Position numbers and translations under genes: made by a program. Positions 31,793-43,868 of a stretch of DNA of 60,623 bases are shown one piece after another. Numbering within the stretch: the stretch's first letter is position 1; each line of letters starts with the position of its first letter. The notes under the pieces are model-generated. The model worked only from the letters and a program-made list of their open reading frames with translations, was not told where the DNA came from and searched no databases. The DNA lies in the NCBI GenBank assembly GCA_013115135.1, contig JABANP010000311.1, positions 1 to 60,623 on the forward strand, written 5' to 3'. Source of the DNA: Perkinsus olseni. Taxonomy: Eukaryota > Perkinsozoa > Perkinsida > Perkinsidae.

Positions 31793-33335
31793 ATGCCACG
31801 TCGTGACTGTCTAGCGATCCAGTTGGAGGAAGCAGATGCCCTCCGATCAGCCTATGACCCCGAGGTTGGCTTCATGTGGCTGCACCGACCAGCGAGCCCG
31901 GACGATGGGGATGTAGCGTAATAATAATACGGGGAGGTGGTCACAGCGGCACTTCTATGGCATTCCGCTCTTGTCAGCAGCTGTCTGGAGCGCTTTTCGG
32001 TGGAATGGACGTCCTCTTGACTTCGTCGCTCCAGTGTGTTATCGGTTTCAGTTACGCCATTACTATCCATGGCGAGACGGACGTCGAGGCAGACGCCACC
32101 TTCATGTTCACCCTCCCTAAAGGATATCCACTCGAGCTCGACGTGATACCCGAGGTTATAGCAGCCGAAGGGTCGGAGGCGGTGTGTAGTAAATTAAGTA
32201 CGACTGGGGGCCTACACCTCTCGTCAGTACCCCTGCCTTTACTTAGAGAAGTTGCAAGAGCTGATAGTGGGGAATATATGGACTCCAGCTGAAGGGCGGC
32301 TATGAATTCCCTATACTCGCTGCCCTCGCTCCTGTTAAGGGCCTACTCACCAAGGTGAGTCTCTTCGAAGTGCACAGGCGCGCCGGGGTTGTGAGTAGTA
32401 CACGGGGTCGTCATGTTGGTGCCCTTCAGTGCGGCGAAGCCTGGGAGGTGAAGGAAGAGGAGCGAGAAAAGCGAAAGGCAGAGGCCATCGAGCGACAGAA
32501 GGCCGAGGCTCACCGAGCTGAGCTGATGCGGAAGGAGGCAGAGAAAGAATACAATGCCTGGGCTGATCAGATGGCTGCCATACAGGTGGGGACTGCTGCA
32601 CGGACTGCCAGGGCCTGGCAGCCAGGCTGTCGGTGTGAGTCAGTTTCCAGGAGCGCAAGGACGAGCTCGACAAGGAGACCGCAAGGGCTAAGAGTGGTTC
32701 TAAGGGGAAGCGGGGAAATAAGGCGCCTAGGGCGGTGGACCCCACTGATTGGAAAGAGGGGGAGCCTATAACGCAGATGAAGGTGTGGCCGCTCTTTTGT
32801 GCCTAGACGTCTGCGCCGTTTTTTAGACAGCTGTTTGGTTCAGTCCAAATTCCAAGCCCACTTAGCATTCGTCGAGACCGAGGAGGACGTAGACATCGCG
32901 CTGAGCACTCTAAAACGGAGCCACAAGATCCTGCGGGCCTACAACATGTACGCCTATCGGTTCAAGACAAGAGAGAGCAACGGTAGAGACAAGTCTGCCG
33001 ACCTCGGTAGGGACGCCCGCATGAGTTTCGCTAGCGGTGGATTGCTCACTCCCTCAGGCTATCACCAGGACCATGACTCTGATGGGGAGGGCGGAGCGGG
33101 GACGAAGCTTCAAGAGCTCCTCACGCTCACTGGCGCTGAGGGAGTCTTGGTGGTCGTTTCTCGGTACGTGTATGTTCGGGCTCTCAACCGTGACTGGCTC
33201 GCCTGTAGGTGGTACGGTGGCATCCACATGGGTCCCCTGCGGTTCAAGCTTATTAACCGAGTAGCCCGGCAGATCCTCGAGGACGAGGGGGTCATCGTCC
33301 CTGGTGCCCATCACGGTGGCAAAAAGTCTAAATAG
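31793..33335 (+). CDS. IMPACT/YIH1 homologue, copy 1 (one frame break)
   Basis: IMPACT binds GCN1 and restrains the GCN2 kinase. The N-terminal RWD domain starts LAIQLEEADALRSAY and continues after a 65-nt intron with YAITIHGETDVEADATFMF-type strands and LPKGYPLELD. A charged helical linker follows (KEEEREKRKAEAIERQK). The C-terminal UPF0029 domain has QSKFQAHLAFVE, SGYHQDHDSDGEGGAGTKLQ after an intron, and VVVSR joined over a 45-nt intron to WYGGIHMGPLRFKLINRVAR. Relative to copy 2 there is one extra C near 32285 that breaks the RWD end, and ATHNMYAYR of copy 2 is AYNMYAYR here, losing a conserved Thr-His. One intron (32586-32646) holds a 14-bp inverted duplication. It may be a real gene with an assembly indel or a decaying copy. 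Confidence 0.85.
32606..32627. repeat. 14-bp inverted-duplication event in an intron, W = TGCCAGGC (exact)
   Basis: aX 32606-32612, reverse complement 32613-32620, Xb 32621-32627, inside an intron of IMPACT copy 1. The matching intron of copy 2 (about 34736-34787) has no such structure. Confidence 0.9.
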
Positions 33336-33838
33336 TATCGTTCCTGTGTCAACTTTCGAGCGTTTTTTACCCGTGTGATGTTGTTGATGATGAGCAGACT
33401 GTTGAGTCCTCCAGTCAATGAGCGGACTGGATGGTACGCCAATGGAACGTTCAGAGATTCTTTCGTCGGGCCTTCGTAGCAGGCATGGCACAACTGGAGA
33501 TGGTGAGGTCTCCCATCGCCCTTGGGAGGCGGTAATCGGGAGTGAGTACTTCTCATAGTGCCATGCATTCGAAAGAGGGTAGATCGAAACGGCGGCACTT
33601 GCACAAACAACCGCTCATGTGTAAGCTCGCCGGCTGCTCGACGAGGAGTCTCGTCGTGGATCACGTACCACTCGACACTTCAAGTGTCCGTTTCCAGTCA
33701 GTTCCTGTGTTGGATAGTACAGTGAGAGGGGAGGGGTTCAAGTTGTACGCCGGAGGGGTGCTAGGGAGAGGTGGGAGCGTCGTGAATGCTTCGTGGCCTG
33801 AAGTTTAGAAGTACCCTTTGTTATGTTAAACCGGCGGC
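33336..33838. other. Spacer between the two IMPACT copies
   Basis: About 500 bp without a supported gene; it differs from the spacer after copy 2, apart from the first 60 bp of 3' flank. Confidence 0.45.
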
Positions 33839-35464
33839 ATGCCACCCGAGATTGTCTAGCAATCCAGTTGGAGGAAGCAGATGCCCTCCGATCAGCCTAT
33901 GACCCCGAGGTTGGCTTCATGTGGCTGCACCGACCAGCGAGCCCGGACGATGGGGATGTAGCGTAATAATAATACGGGGAGGTGGTCACAGCGGCACTGC
34001 TATGGCATTCCGCTCTTGTCAGCAGCTGTCCGGAGCGCTCTTTGGTGGAATTGACGTCCTCTTGACTTCGTCGCTCCAGTGCGGTATTGGTTTCAGTTAC
34101 GCCATCACTATCCATGGTGAGACGGACGTCGAGGCAGACGCCACTTTCATGTTCACCCTCCCTAAAGGATATCCACTCGAGCTCGACGCCATACCCGAGG
34201 TTATAGCAGCCGAAGGGTCGGAGGCGGTGTGTAGTAAATTAAGTACGACTGGGGGTCTACACCTCTCGTTGGTACCCCTGCCTTTGCTTAGAGAAGTTGC
34301 AAGAGCTGATAGTGGGGAATATATGGACTCAGCTGAAGGGCGGCTATGAATTCCCTATACTCGCTGCCCTCGCTCCTGTCAAGGACCTACTCACCAAGGT
34401 GAGTCTCTATCGTTGTTGATAGAGTCGAGGTGAAGAATATTCTGTCCTCTTAGTAGTACTCTGTCGCCGCAAGTTTGATCGAGTTTGATCTGACTTTCTT
34501 GACGGGCCTGGGATACGACAATTGTCTCTTTCGCTTGATCAGTTCGGAATGGCTTGGGAGGCGAAGGAGGAAGAGAAGGCAAAGCAGGAAGCCGAAGCTC
34601 GGGAACAGAAGAAGGCCAGTGAGCGTGAAAAAGCCCTTGAGCGAGAGAAGGCCGAGGCTGAGCAAGCTGAGGTGATGCAGGAAGAGGCCGAGAAGGAATA
34701 CAACGACTGGGCTAGCCAGATGGCCGCCATGCAGGTGGGAGTCTTGGCAAATGAAGGAGGTTGTTGTAACGCATAGTCTTTAGGGTCGCAAGGAAGAATT
34801 CCGAAAAGGCCATTCCAAGAGCGCCTTCAAGGGGAAAGGGAGGGGGACTAAGGCACCCAAGACGGCGGATCCATCTGACTTGAAGGAAGGGGAGCCGATA
34901 ACGGAGAAGAAAGTAGCGGCAGTGGTGCTGTTATCGTGGGGAATGGGTTGCTCTCTCAGTCCAAGTTCCAGGCCCACCTAGCGTTTGTTGAGAGCGAGGA
35001 GGATGTAGATATCGCTCTGAATACCTTAAAGCAGAGCCACAAGATCCTGCGGGCCACGCACAACATGTACGCATATCGGTTCAAGATGAAGGAGGAAGGG
35101 AACGGGAAGGACTCGAAGTCGGCCGACCTTGGTAGGGCTGTTGCCTCTACTTGGTTTTGTGCTGACACCAGCTCACTCCTTCAGGCTACCATCAGGATCA
35201 TGACTCTGATGGGGAGGGCGGAGCGGGGACGAAGCTTCAAGAGCTCCTCACCCTCACTGGCGCTGAAGGGAGTCTTAGTAGTCGTTTCTCGGTACGTATT
35301 CTCATGGGACTGCCAAGGGTGACAGACTAGATTTCAGGTGGTACGGTGGCATCCACCTAGGGCCGTTACGGTTCAAGCTCATCAACCGAGTAGCCCGGCA
35401 GATCCTCGAGGACGAGGGGGCCATCGACCCTGGCGCCCATCACGGTGGCAAGAAGTCTAAATAG
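33839..35464 (+). pseudogene. IMPACT/YIH1 homologue, copy 2 (two frame breaks)
   Basis: Tandem duplicate of the gene at 31793, very similar in exons and some introns up to about 34400. A one-base deletion just after the start codon (33845-33860) puts a stop in the first exon, and an extra A near 35266 shifts the frame inside the UPF0029 domain, just before VVVSR. On the other hand its RWD end (WTQLKGGYEFPILAALAPVK) and the conserved ATHNMYAYRF are intact where copy 1 is damaged. The linker is longer and more repetitive (KASEREKALEREKAEAEQ). Either both copies are decaying in different places or each holds uncorrected sequencing indels. Confidence 0.75.
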
Positions 35465-35544
35465 TGTCGTTCCTCTGTCAACTGTCATTGAACACTTACT
35501 CTTCCTCGTGCTGTTGATCCCCATATTGTTGTGTCCTTCCCGTC

Positions 35545-35901
35545 AATGGTCGTTCGGTGTGTGCCGCAGTCGCGTTCTTGCATGGGGTTTCGGGCTGGCT
35601 ACCGAGCCTTCACGGCATGGTTGAGAGGGCAGTATCATGACCGACTCCCCGGCCCTGCTCGTAGTGCTGTCGCTATGCTTGGCTACATGTCGATGGGATA
35701 CATACTGACTCGTGAAGGAGTAAGTGTTCCGGCATAGACGAAGGTCCCGCAAGTAGCGCTCCTCAGATTCCGATGGTCACTGAGGCATACCGCCTGATGA
35801 CGCGGCCTGAGGAAACGCCGGAGTTCATCGACCCTTTGCCTACGGAGGCTACACTGGAGCGATGGGAGAAGGTGAGGCCTTCTACCAGTCCATACCCATA
35901 G
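35545..35901 (+). CDS. Small single-helix protein, possibly ATP synthase subunit f-like
   Basis: Start at 35545; a 47-nt intron (35715-35761) lies in phase 0. The product of about 100 residues has YRAFTAWLRGQYHDRLPGP followed by a single hydrophobic helix (SAVAMLGYMSMGYIL) and a polar tail ending SPYP-stop at 35901. The layout of an aromatic/basic G-Y-x-x-F segment directly before one membrane helix resembles mitochondrial ATP synthase subunit f, but similarity is too weak to name it. Confidence 0.45.
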
Positions 35902-35937
35902 AGCACTGCTCAGGATCGGCAGCTAAGGGGGCTCGAC

Positions 35938-36720
35938 ATGACAGTGGCTAGTCCGGACGACGTGGCCAAGATCATGTATGGCCGAGGTATCCTCCTGCTG
36001 CTGCGTAGTCCTTCGCTCTCTCTCAGCGACTCTACAGGTACCGCTACGGTCACGGCGGATGATGCAAGAGAGTTTTTCGAGCGGTACGGGCCGGTCAAGT
36101 GGACGGAGGAGGTGCGCACACGTTCCATCACAGCTCGTCATTGTCGGCCCTCTCAGGCGCTGGGGGAGTGTATTCGACTGTCCCCTCTACTGGCAGTTGC
36201 TGATCATCATCCGACATCGGCCACAGCCAAGTGGACTCGAGAGCTCCTCTCCCGAAAGTGCGATTTGACTTGCGTATCCTCTCTGGACGCTCTCAAGCAC
36301 GACGACGGGGGTCTGAGAGAGGACGTAACCCTCCTAATGGTGTACCCTAGGAATGACTCGGAGGCTTTCGAAGTACGTCGCTCCTACTTAAAGGTGGACG
36401 CATATCCAGATGGCGATACCACAGTTCAGGTTTTGAAGGCATTCACTGGGCGGCGGCTCATTTATGTTGGCGAGGGCCCGGGGGGTTTCTGTGCCGAACC
36501 GCGTTTCTTCGAGGAGCTCTTCCTCCACTGGAGAGTTGTTCAAACAATAGACCTCGGCCCTCAGCTCGGTGGGCAGGAAGCGTTCTCCAAGCTCTACGTA
36601 AGTCCGCATGGACTGAGCTTGAAGTTGGTTCAGCTCCGTGGGCTCAGGTCCTCCAACGGCGAGAATCTCCCAGAACGAAATGACACGGGCTGTGATAGGC
36701 TGTTTCAGCAGGGAAGTTGG
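35938..36720 (+). CDS. Unrecognised protein with LIYVGEGPGG motif
   Basis: From the ATG at 35938 a frame of about 250 residues includes DDVAKIMYGRGILLLLRSP, DAREFFERYGPVKWTEE, RRLIYVGEGPGGFCAEPRFF and a final FEELFLHWRVVQTIDLGPQL. The GEGxGG segment followed by a W-containing amphipathic helix recalls uncharacterised eukaryotic proteins of a similar layout; no function is inferred. A possible 36-nt intron lies at 36600-36635, and the true end before the next start (36805) is not resolved. Confidence 0.45.
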
Positions 36721-36804
36721 TCTTTCTTGTCGACAATAGTGAAGTCCCTTGTCATCGAACTCCGTCGTGTTCCCCCAGTTGTGTGCAAGTTGTGTGTCTC
36801 GACT

Positions 36805-39800
36805 ATGGCACCACCCCGATCAGCAGTGAGTAGAAGCAGTATGAACTCGAACGCCACAGGCTCGGCACAGCGCAGTGCAGCACCCATTGGACGAGGAGAC
36901 GAGAGAATGTGGGAAATCTGATACAGTATCCACAGTATAACCCTTGTTTTCTTGGCAGGCTCGCCAGTGCCATCGCCGAAACCCAAGAGCGGGTGCAGAC
37001 CCCGCCTCGAAAGCGGCCCAGGAGGTCTGGTAGAGGATCTACCAACTCCTCCACCTCCTCATCGAACTCCAATCGGAGCTGTAGGCAGGATAGCTAACTG
37101 TGTGGGAGCTAGACCTGTGCCGTATGTGTCAGCTGCGGGTCCTCTCCCGGCCAATGCCAAGCTCATCGAGCTTACCACCATACTGGGAAGCCGCGGGGAG
37201 TACCACATGAGGCAGCTAGTGTCCAAGCTAGTCGATAGGCGGAAAAATGACGGATCGAGCATCCTATCGACGGTACCGTCATGCCGCGGCGATTTTGCGA
37301 TCCCGTCTCCTCTTCTTCAGGTCATTAACGTCATCCTAGCAGGAGCTGGGAGCAAGGAACTAGTCCGGCCCGGAGATGTCGATGCTTCGGCTGGTACTCA
37401 GGGAGTCTCATCGGCCGCGGTAGAAGACCTTGCCCAGGTAGGAGAGGGTGGCTGGGATCTGAGATCATCGGCCATGTTTCACCCTGATGCAGATGGTGGT
37501 AGAGGGCTATGAAGCAGTCGAAGGAGACAGCCCCCTGCCTCGCCTGGTGACTCTCAAGCAGAAGCTTGCTCTCTCTTCCATCAGCAAAAGCAAGTCTCCT
37601 CGTCAACTACGTATCCGTCCCACTGTGGTGACTTCAGAGGGCGGGGAGAAGTCCTCGACGAGCCGACTGCGGCATCTTCGGAACTTTGAGTGTTTCTTCC
37701 GTACGCTGTACTCCACCCTGGCCGGTGACGGCATGGACGGCGTGCAGCTCCTAGCAAGGCTCAACTCGTTCCTTGCTCGGCGTACCCGGCAGCCAGCCTG
37801 GTGTAAGTGAGTTCGGGTTAGCGAGGTCTCTCTAGACTCGGCCTTGCAGGACCCGTCCCTGGCCTCCGTCGGGATACTTGATGTCCGAACGGTGGTCGCA
37901 GTGGCAGCTTGCGCCGGGTGTGCCGGGCTCCTCGAGGTCATTCACTCGCAAGAGGCAGATGTAAAGCACATGCAGATGACGAGTAGGGTCCTGAGGGGTG
38001 CCTAGGTGATTCAGCCGCTCTCTATCAGCCCCGCTCGGTGGTCGAGTCCCAAGCCGGTCCGCAGCTGAGCAAATGAAACAACGTCTCGAGGGAATGATGG
38101 ACGTCCTGAAAGGCATGACCAGCATCCTTGGCCTCGAGCGTTGCCGCGACTCATCAGAGGCCATCAGGGCGATGGTGCTTTCTAATGTGAGTTGCCGTCG
38201 TTACTGGCCGACGTCCAGGTCTGTCTGCCCCTCCTTCAGGCCGGCTTTGCCTCCTGGATGTGCTCCCTGGAGGATGAGGATTTCTCTGCGGCTGTCGTCG
38301 CTAAGTTAGTCCCCGGCTTGGCGGATCGCAGCACAGTCGTTCGAGGAATGGTAAGCCTCCTCTGAACGTCACTGCCTTGGCATGCACCCCACCCAGATTC
38401 TAGAGCAAACACACCGGACCTTGAGAGTGGATACGCGTACACTGTCACTCAAACGACCCCAACTCGTTACTCTGGCGCCGCATGTGCTGCGTCGATGCTT
38501 CGACCAGGATACCACTGTGAGGTGAGGTCCTCGTTGACAGCGGAAGACGGCCACTCCTGTGCTGTAGGCTGTGGGCTGTGAGGTGCCTCCACACAATCGT
38601 GGGAGCAGCGGATGCCCTGGATGATGATCGTAGCGATGATGATGAGGCCGAGGAGGGGACAGGTGGGCCACCCGATTCCTGCTTCACTTCGTATAAGCCA
38701 CACGCAGGTACTGAGTGACGAGGATTGCCAGCTGGTGTCGAATCTGGTCTGGCATCCAGACTTGGCCTTGCGGATGGAGGCCATGACCTTCGTAGACTCT
38801 CACGTCTTCGGCGATCCTGGTCAGCTCCGCTCCGCCTTTCTGGGGCTGCAGACTTTCCCTTGTAGGAGTCCTCCGCGGAGTGTCGGCCCGCGATGGTGGT
38901 GACGCCTCGTCAGCCGAGTCCACTACTGCCCTGCTGATGATTGTGGAGTTCATCATTCAGTGAGCCTATCAGAGAAGAATCCCCATCGGATGCGGCTAGC
39001 CAGATACGGCGACGACCAGGAGCTTCCTGAGCTGACCTTCAGGATTGCTGAGGCCGATCTACAAGCTCAGCCCCAGCCGCCGCTGTCACCTGTGCTGCTT
39101 TACGACTTACACGGATCTCCTGTTGGGAGGGTTGGACTCTCCTCAGCAGGTGGTGCGGCCGCATCTGCGAGGGTGCAGTGCTCCCTTCACTTCAGCCCTC
39201 CCAGCCAACGACATCATCTGCGGAGAAGAGCGTATTGTTAGCCCTACTGTCGGCGACCGTTCGTCTGAGTGGAGGCGAGTATTCGTCCAAGGCTATTCTG
39301 GAAGGCCTTAATAAGTCTATCGACGAGTCGTGGGTCAAATTGGTCCTCGAGCGATTCCGAGACAGCACCAAGGATCTGGTGGGCCTCCTCCTCTCACGAC
39401 CGCAGTTCCGCACTGGTATTGCCAACTGGGTAGGTGATGATTGTGGAGGTTATCCGTGGCCTCGTGCAGAAGGCAGGAGACTACGATGTTCTCGACGAGA
39501 ACTGCGCTGATGCTTTTGAATCTCTATTGACAGAGACTACTGACGAGACCCTTCTGTCACTCGTAGCGGACCTGCTGAGCGTCCGCTATGCGGGAGGGGA
39601 TGCCCCAGCTGTCGTCGCATCGCTGCGGCAGAGGTGCAGCGAACTCGTTCAGCTTCCCGGCAGCATGGGGTAAGCAGCCGGCATCGTCCCCATCGTTGCG
39701 AGAGCTGCGATCGCCTTTTCATCAGTCTCTTCCAGGCCTCTAACTGATGACCTAAAGCGCGTCTTCGCGCTCTCGAAGCACTGGGATGTGCTCCATGACG

Positions 39801-41419
39801 ACTACGGTCTCCTCGCCAACCTGCTCGAGCTAGCAGATCGCCGCGTCACTGCCCTGGAAGCGACTTCCTCTCTTGAGGATGCTCCCAGCCCGGAGCTGGT
39901 CTCTCTAGTCCTCCTCATTTTGACGCTCACTTCTTTGCGGAGGCTTCAGGGTGGGGGACCTATCGTAATCTCAGACTGCGATGGATTGTTCAGACGGGAC
40001 TGCTGCTGAGGAGCACAAGTTGTGTATGGCCGACCTCTCCATGCTGTGCCTGGGGACTGTCGAGCACGACGTTACGGAAGAGGCCGCGGGGCTGCGTTTT
40101 ATCGCCTTCATAATTCAGCTGTTCGTACTTGATCTGATAGGCGACTCGGAGCCGCTGAGAGGTGAGTCATTTCCTTGGCTCCTGACCTAACCGAGAAACC
40201 ATGGAGTAGGTGGGAGGAGCCCCACCCGTGTCGACCAGATCCTGGGCGATTATGTCCGAGAATTATTGCTTGACGCATCCCTTCCAGGTGAGAGAACACT
40301 GCTGTCAGTATCGATTGGCTCCCCCTCGAAATCATTCTAGGGCCAGTGAAGCTGCAGCAGCGTTGGGGCCCTGCCTTCAACGAGGCCGTCTCCCTGGTCA
40401 TGACCAAGAACAACAGCGATGCGTCCTTCGAAAGAAGGAAGGTCACACCACTACTCTCCTTGGGAATGATCTCTCATTGAACTCTCAGGCGGCTATCCTG
40501 GCGTGCTCTGTCGGGCTATACTGCTCCCGATCTAATCTGGTTCTCTGCGGCAGCGTGGGGTCCTGGTTAGTGCGGCAAGTGGAGGGCGGATCCTCGGAAC
40601 TGGCGAGCGAGGTCATGGCCGCTCTCAAATTCCGTCGACAGCATCTTCAAGGGTCGGAGCAATGGAAGACTCATTGGGACATGTTGTTGAAAGCGGTAGC
40701 GTCTCGATATGGCAGCGGAGGGAACCTCGAGTACGTTTAAGGTATGGCGACACGCTGTCTCCAAGAATAGGGGCCAAGGATGCCCTCAAGCTCAGCTCCA
40801 CTCTATGCAAAGGTGTCGGAGTTCAACTCAGAAGGGCGGCCATGAGGAACTCGCGGCCTCCATCAAGGTACGTAGAGCTTCAATTTTGATACACAGCCAG
40901 TCCTCCCGCAGGAAACGATTTCTGCTTCGGAGGGAGACGAACGATTCCTGAGTGCGCTGCAGCCGTGGTTATCACGAGGGTTGCTCTTGCGCGGAGAGAA
41001 AGTGTCTCTGGCCGAGTGGATGCTTCGTGCTGACGTCAGAGATCGTTTCCCGGATACACCCAAGTGGGTTCAGGGAGGCGCTGTTGTTCGATCAGTCTGT
41101 TGCCATTCTCAGAGAGGCCTGGGAGGCTGCTGCGAATGTCCTCACTCGCGGGTCCGCTAAGAGAAAGCCCGCTGCGCCCCCTCCCCGACCCAGTTGCCTT
41201 CCTCACAGTCCTCCTCTGCCGCCACGTCCAGGAGTGCTGCTTCTTCTGTGCGAAGCTGAGTCCCTTATTTTTATCGTTTTCAATAATTCTTCCATCTTGG
41301 TTGAATTCAACCGTGAACTTTCTCTCGTCTATTACTTTGTTTCACGTCATGTGGACCTCGTAGCCAAGTTCAACGATACTGTCGCGTTGCAGTCCCCATG
41401 GGGAGCCACTCTACTCTGA
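36805..41419 (+). CDS. Cohesin subunit SCC3/STAG-like
   Basis: A HEAT-repeat protein read over many exons with short GT-AG introns. It starts MAPPRSAVSRSS at 36805; the second exon (after an intron ending 36958) has a basic patch (TPPRKRPR). Then come LRHLRNFECFFRTLYSTLAG, VVAVAACAGCAGLLEVIHS, MMDVLKGMTSILGLERCRD, LPLLQAGFASWMCSLED, APHVLRRCFDQDTTVR, LSDEDCQLVSNLVWHPDLAL, DLVGLLLSRPQFRTGIANW and VRELLLDASLPG. The succession, with a mid-protein block ending in LSDEDCQLVSNLV (compare LTAEDCENVYHLV of animal STAG) fits the cohesin ring subunit that binds SCC1 and DNA. It is diverged, so identity is probable, not certain. A frame change near 41064-41073 is unexplained, and the 3' end overlaps the convergent neighbour. 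Confidence 0.6.
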
Positions 41420-43783
41420 AACTCAACATCGGCCTCGGATTGGATAACAAACTTGTGAAACTGTCGATAGGCGATCACTGAACCAAGTCTCGAAGGCGCG
41501 CCGCCTGCTCCCGTGTTCGATCGTCGGGCTCCACAAGGGACGTCCTGTTCACGTAACTCTTCAAGAAGCTCGAGTGCTCGTTGCTGAGCTCCGACGGATC
41601 TGACACATCTGATCAGGCTGGATAGTTGATCGCCCAACGTACCGATTAGAGGCAGCACGCAAGTGCACAGCATCATGCATGCTTTCCTCACGGTAGCGTC
41701 CTTGTGGGAACAGTTGTTCGCAACAACGTCGAGTACCTTGAACAAGCGGGATGCAGCTTCCTCTACTCGTAGGGCACTTTGACTCACCTCGTCGACCACT
41801 TGTGATCGCTGAGGGGCACTCCGGGCCGATACTCCGGCAGCCTGGAGGAGCTGACCACATGCCCTGAGGCACTCGGCCAACAGGACGGGTTGATCCCTGC
41901 ACCGCTTGGACTGCGTGTAGGCGAGGACAGGATGCAGGAAGAGAGGCATCCACTGGGCTACGAAGTGGTTCTCAGTCGCCGAGGCAGTATCGTGGCCCCC
42001 ACGGCCCTGGCTCCACCGGTTGGACTTGTGACCGGACTCCTCAAGCTCTCTAAGGCCCAGTCTCCGGCGGGTCCGTGTAGCCGGCCTAGCGATCCGCTGG
42101 GGACCTTGATCCACATCATCCTTCGCCTCTCGTCCAGCCAGGATCGCAGAGGCCTCCACCAATACTTTGAGAGCTTCAGCACGGGTACCTTCCGAGGGAC
42201 GCAGAGCGGCATCCCGTGCACTGAGTACGTAGAACATCTCAGCTTACCTACTGCCCAGTCGGCCTTCTCAATGCACTGCAGCACGTAGCGTAAACATCTA
42301 CTCTCGTCCGCATTCCTCAGACAGTCCTTGGCGACGATCTGACCGGCCAAATGCCTCGCGGTAGTAGCTTGCATGGTGTCGGCATCGTCTCCCCGAGAAT
42401 GCATGATCAGGTTGTAGATTGTCGTTGGCCCGACTCTAGATAGCTCGGCTGCACTGGCGTTCCTGATCGCCTCTGGGAGGCCGGCTATGGCTGATCTGAC
42501 GGATTACAATTCCACAGATTGACTCCCGCTACGATCGCGTGGCCTACTCGATTCGGAGACGCTCCTCGAGAGGTCCTTCATGATTCGAAGCTCGAGCTAT
42601 CACTAGGTTCCCCAGGGTCATGTTACTCGGTAAATCGCCGTCCACCGCAGCCGGGGGCTCGTCTGAACAGAGAAGCTATCGGACGCGACTTTTCGTTGTT
42701 CCTACTTGTCGGTGGGGCTGCCAGCTTGGCGTCACAGGATGCCAACCAAGCTCCTTGACCATCGCCTCTAGCCACGCTCGATCTAGTGGCGGACTCGAGA
42801 GCCGGTAGGGGCTGGAAAGTCGACAAGGCTTCAACCAGCCGGCTCTTCAGATGTGCTTTCCGGACTTCCGCATCCTCTCTTTGCATCGAAGGACCAGGTG
42901 GAGTTTTCACGGGCTGCTTCTCGCCCGAGACCGGCGCCGTTGTCGGCTCTTCACCCATCCCCGCTTTCCACACTAACCTCCAGGATTCGACCCCTTCGTC
43001 CGAGTCTGGGCCTTGGGGGAATACTCGGGCGTCAGCAGCCCAGACCTTGCGTGCTACCACCTCCATCGACGCCATGGCCATAGCCCTCTGGTCAGGATCG
43101 ACATTACCGAGACGGTTATGGACGCCGTCCAGCAGCGACTGTGAGATCTCATGATCCAACGACCCTGGGCGGTAGCGGAGCAACGTCACCACAGCAACAG
43201 CGATGGCCATAGTGTTCGTGACCGGGAGTAGAGGGCCCGCCCACAGCCTGCCGAGAGGGGCCAGAAAAACATCCGGACCGGCGCAGTCTACCAGGGCCAC
43301 GGCTTGCTCCTGGCGTCAACGGGTGCTGCTGCCAAACAGCCCCGAGGAAGTAATCGGCGGTAGAGGGCTGCGCCTTAGCTAGGTCCACAAAGGGTACTCC
43401 CACTAGGGACAGAAGAGGTTCGGAACCCGAAGAGCCCAGTAGGTAGTTCTCGATGCATTTTCGTGTATTGTGAGGAGACAAGCGCAGAATGGCGCCCGTA
43501 CCAGCGCAGGCTTCAGCTACCTCATTGACGCCGCCTCGAGTGCACAAGCGGTCTATGACGGTGTAATGGTGGTGGGATACCTGACCATACGATACAGCAA
43601 TGATTGACGGGCAGGTGGACCGGAGACCGCATCACCAGAGCATCCAACAGCCCCCTCGATTCACTAGGGTACTCTTCACAATATGCCAGTATCTTTCTGG
43701 TCAGGGCTGAGCTCAGTCGATCGGTCGCGGCCGTAACCTCGAGGATGAGACTATCGCTTGTCGCCTCCCGGCCGTCCGACATT
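41347..43783 (-). CDS. TELO2-like protein (TTT complex)
   Basis: An alpha-solenoid protein in several exons. Recognisable blocks are FLAPLGRLWAGPLLPVTNTMA, then HEISQSLLDGVHNRLGNVDP followed by QRAMAMASMEVVARKVW, which resembles the central TEL2/TELO2 signature of hydrolysable-length repeats (GVxNRL...P..R..GM), and a C-terminal helical part (RLFKVLDVVANNCSHKDATV, LIGTLGDQLSSLIRCV). TELO2 with TTI1/TTI2 stabilises PIKK kinases. The start is taken at 43783 (MSDGREATSD); total coding length is about 700 residues. It ends inside the 3' part of the convergent cohesin gene. Confidence 0.5.
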
Positions 43784-43868
43784 CTCACACAGGAGCTCAA
43801 TACCCACGTGGAGCTGTCGCGTAGAATTTCTGTCCTTTTCCCGAACTTAACGCAAGATACTCAAGCGC

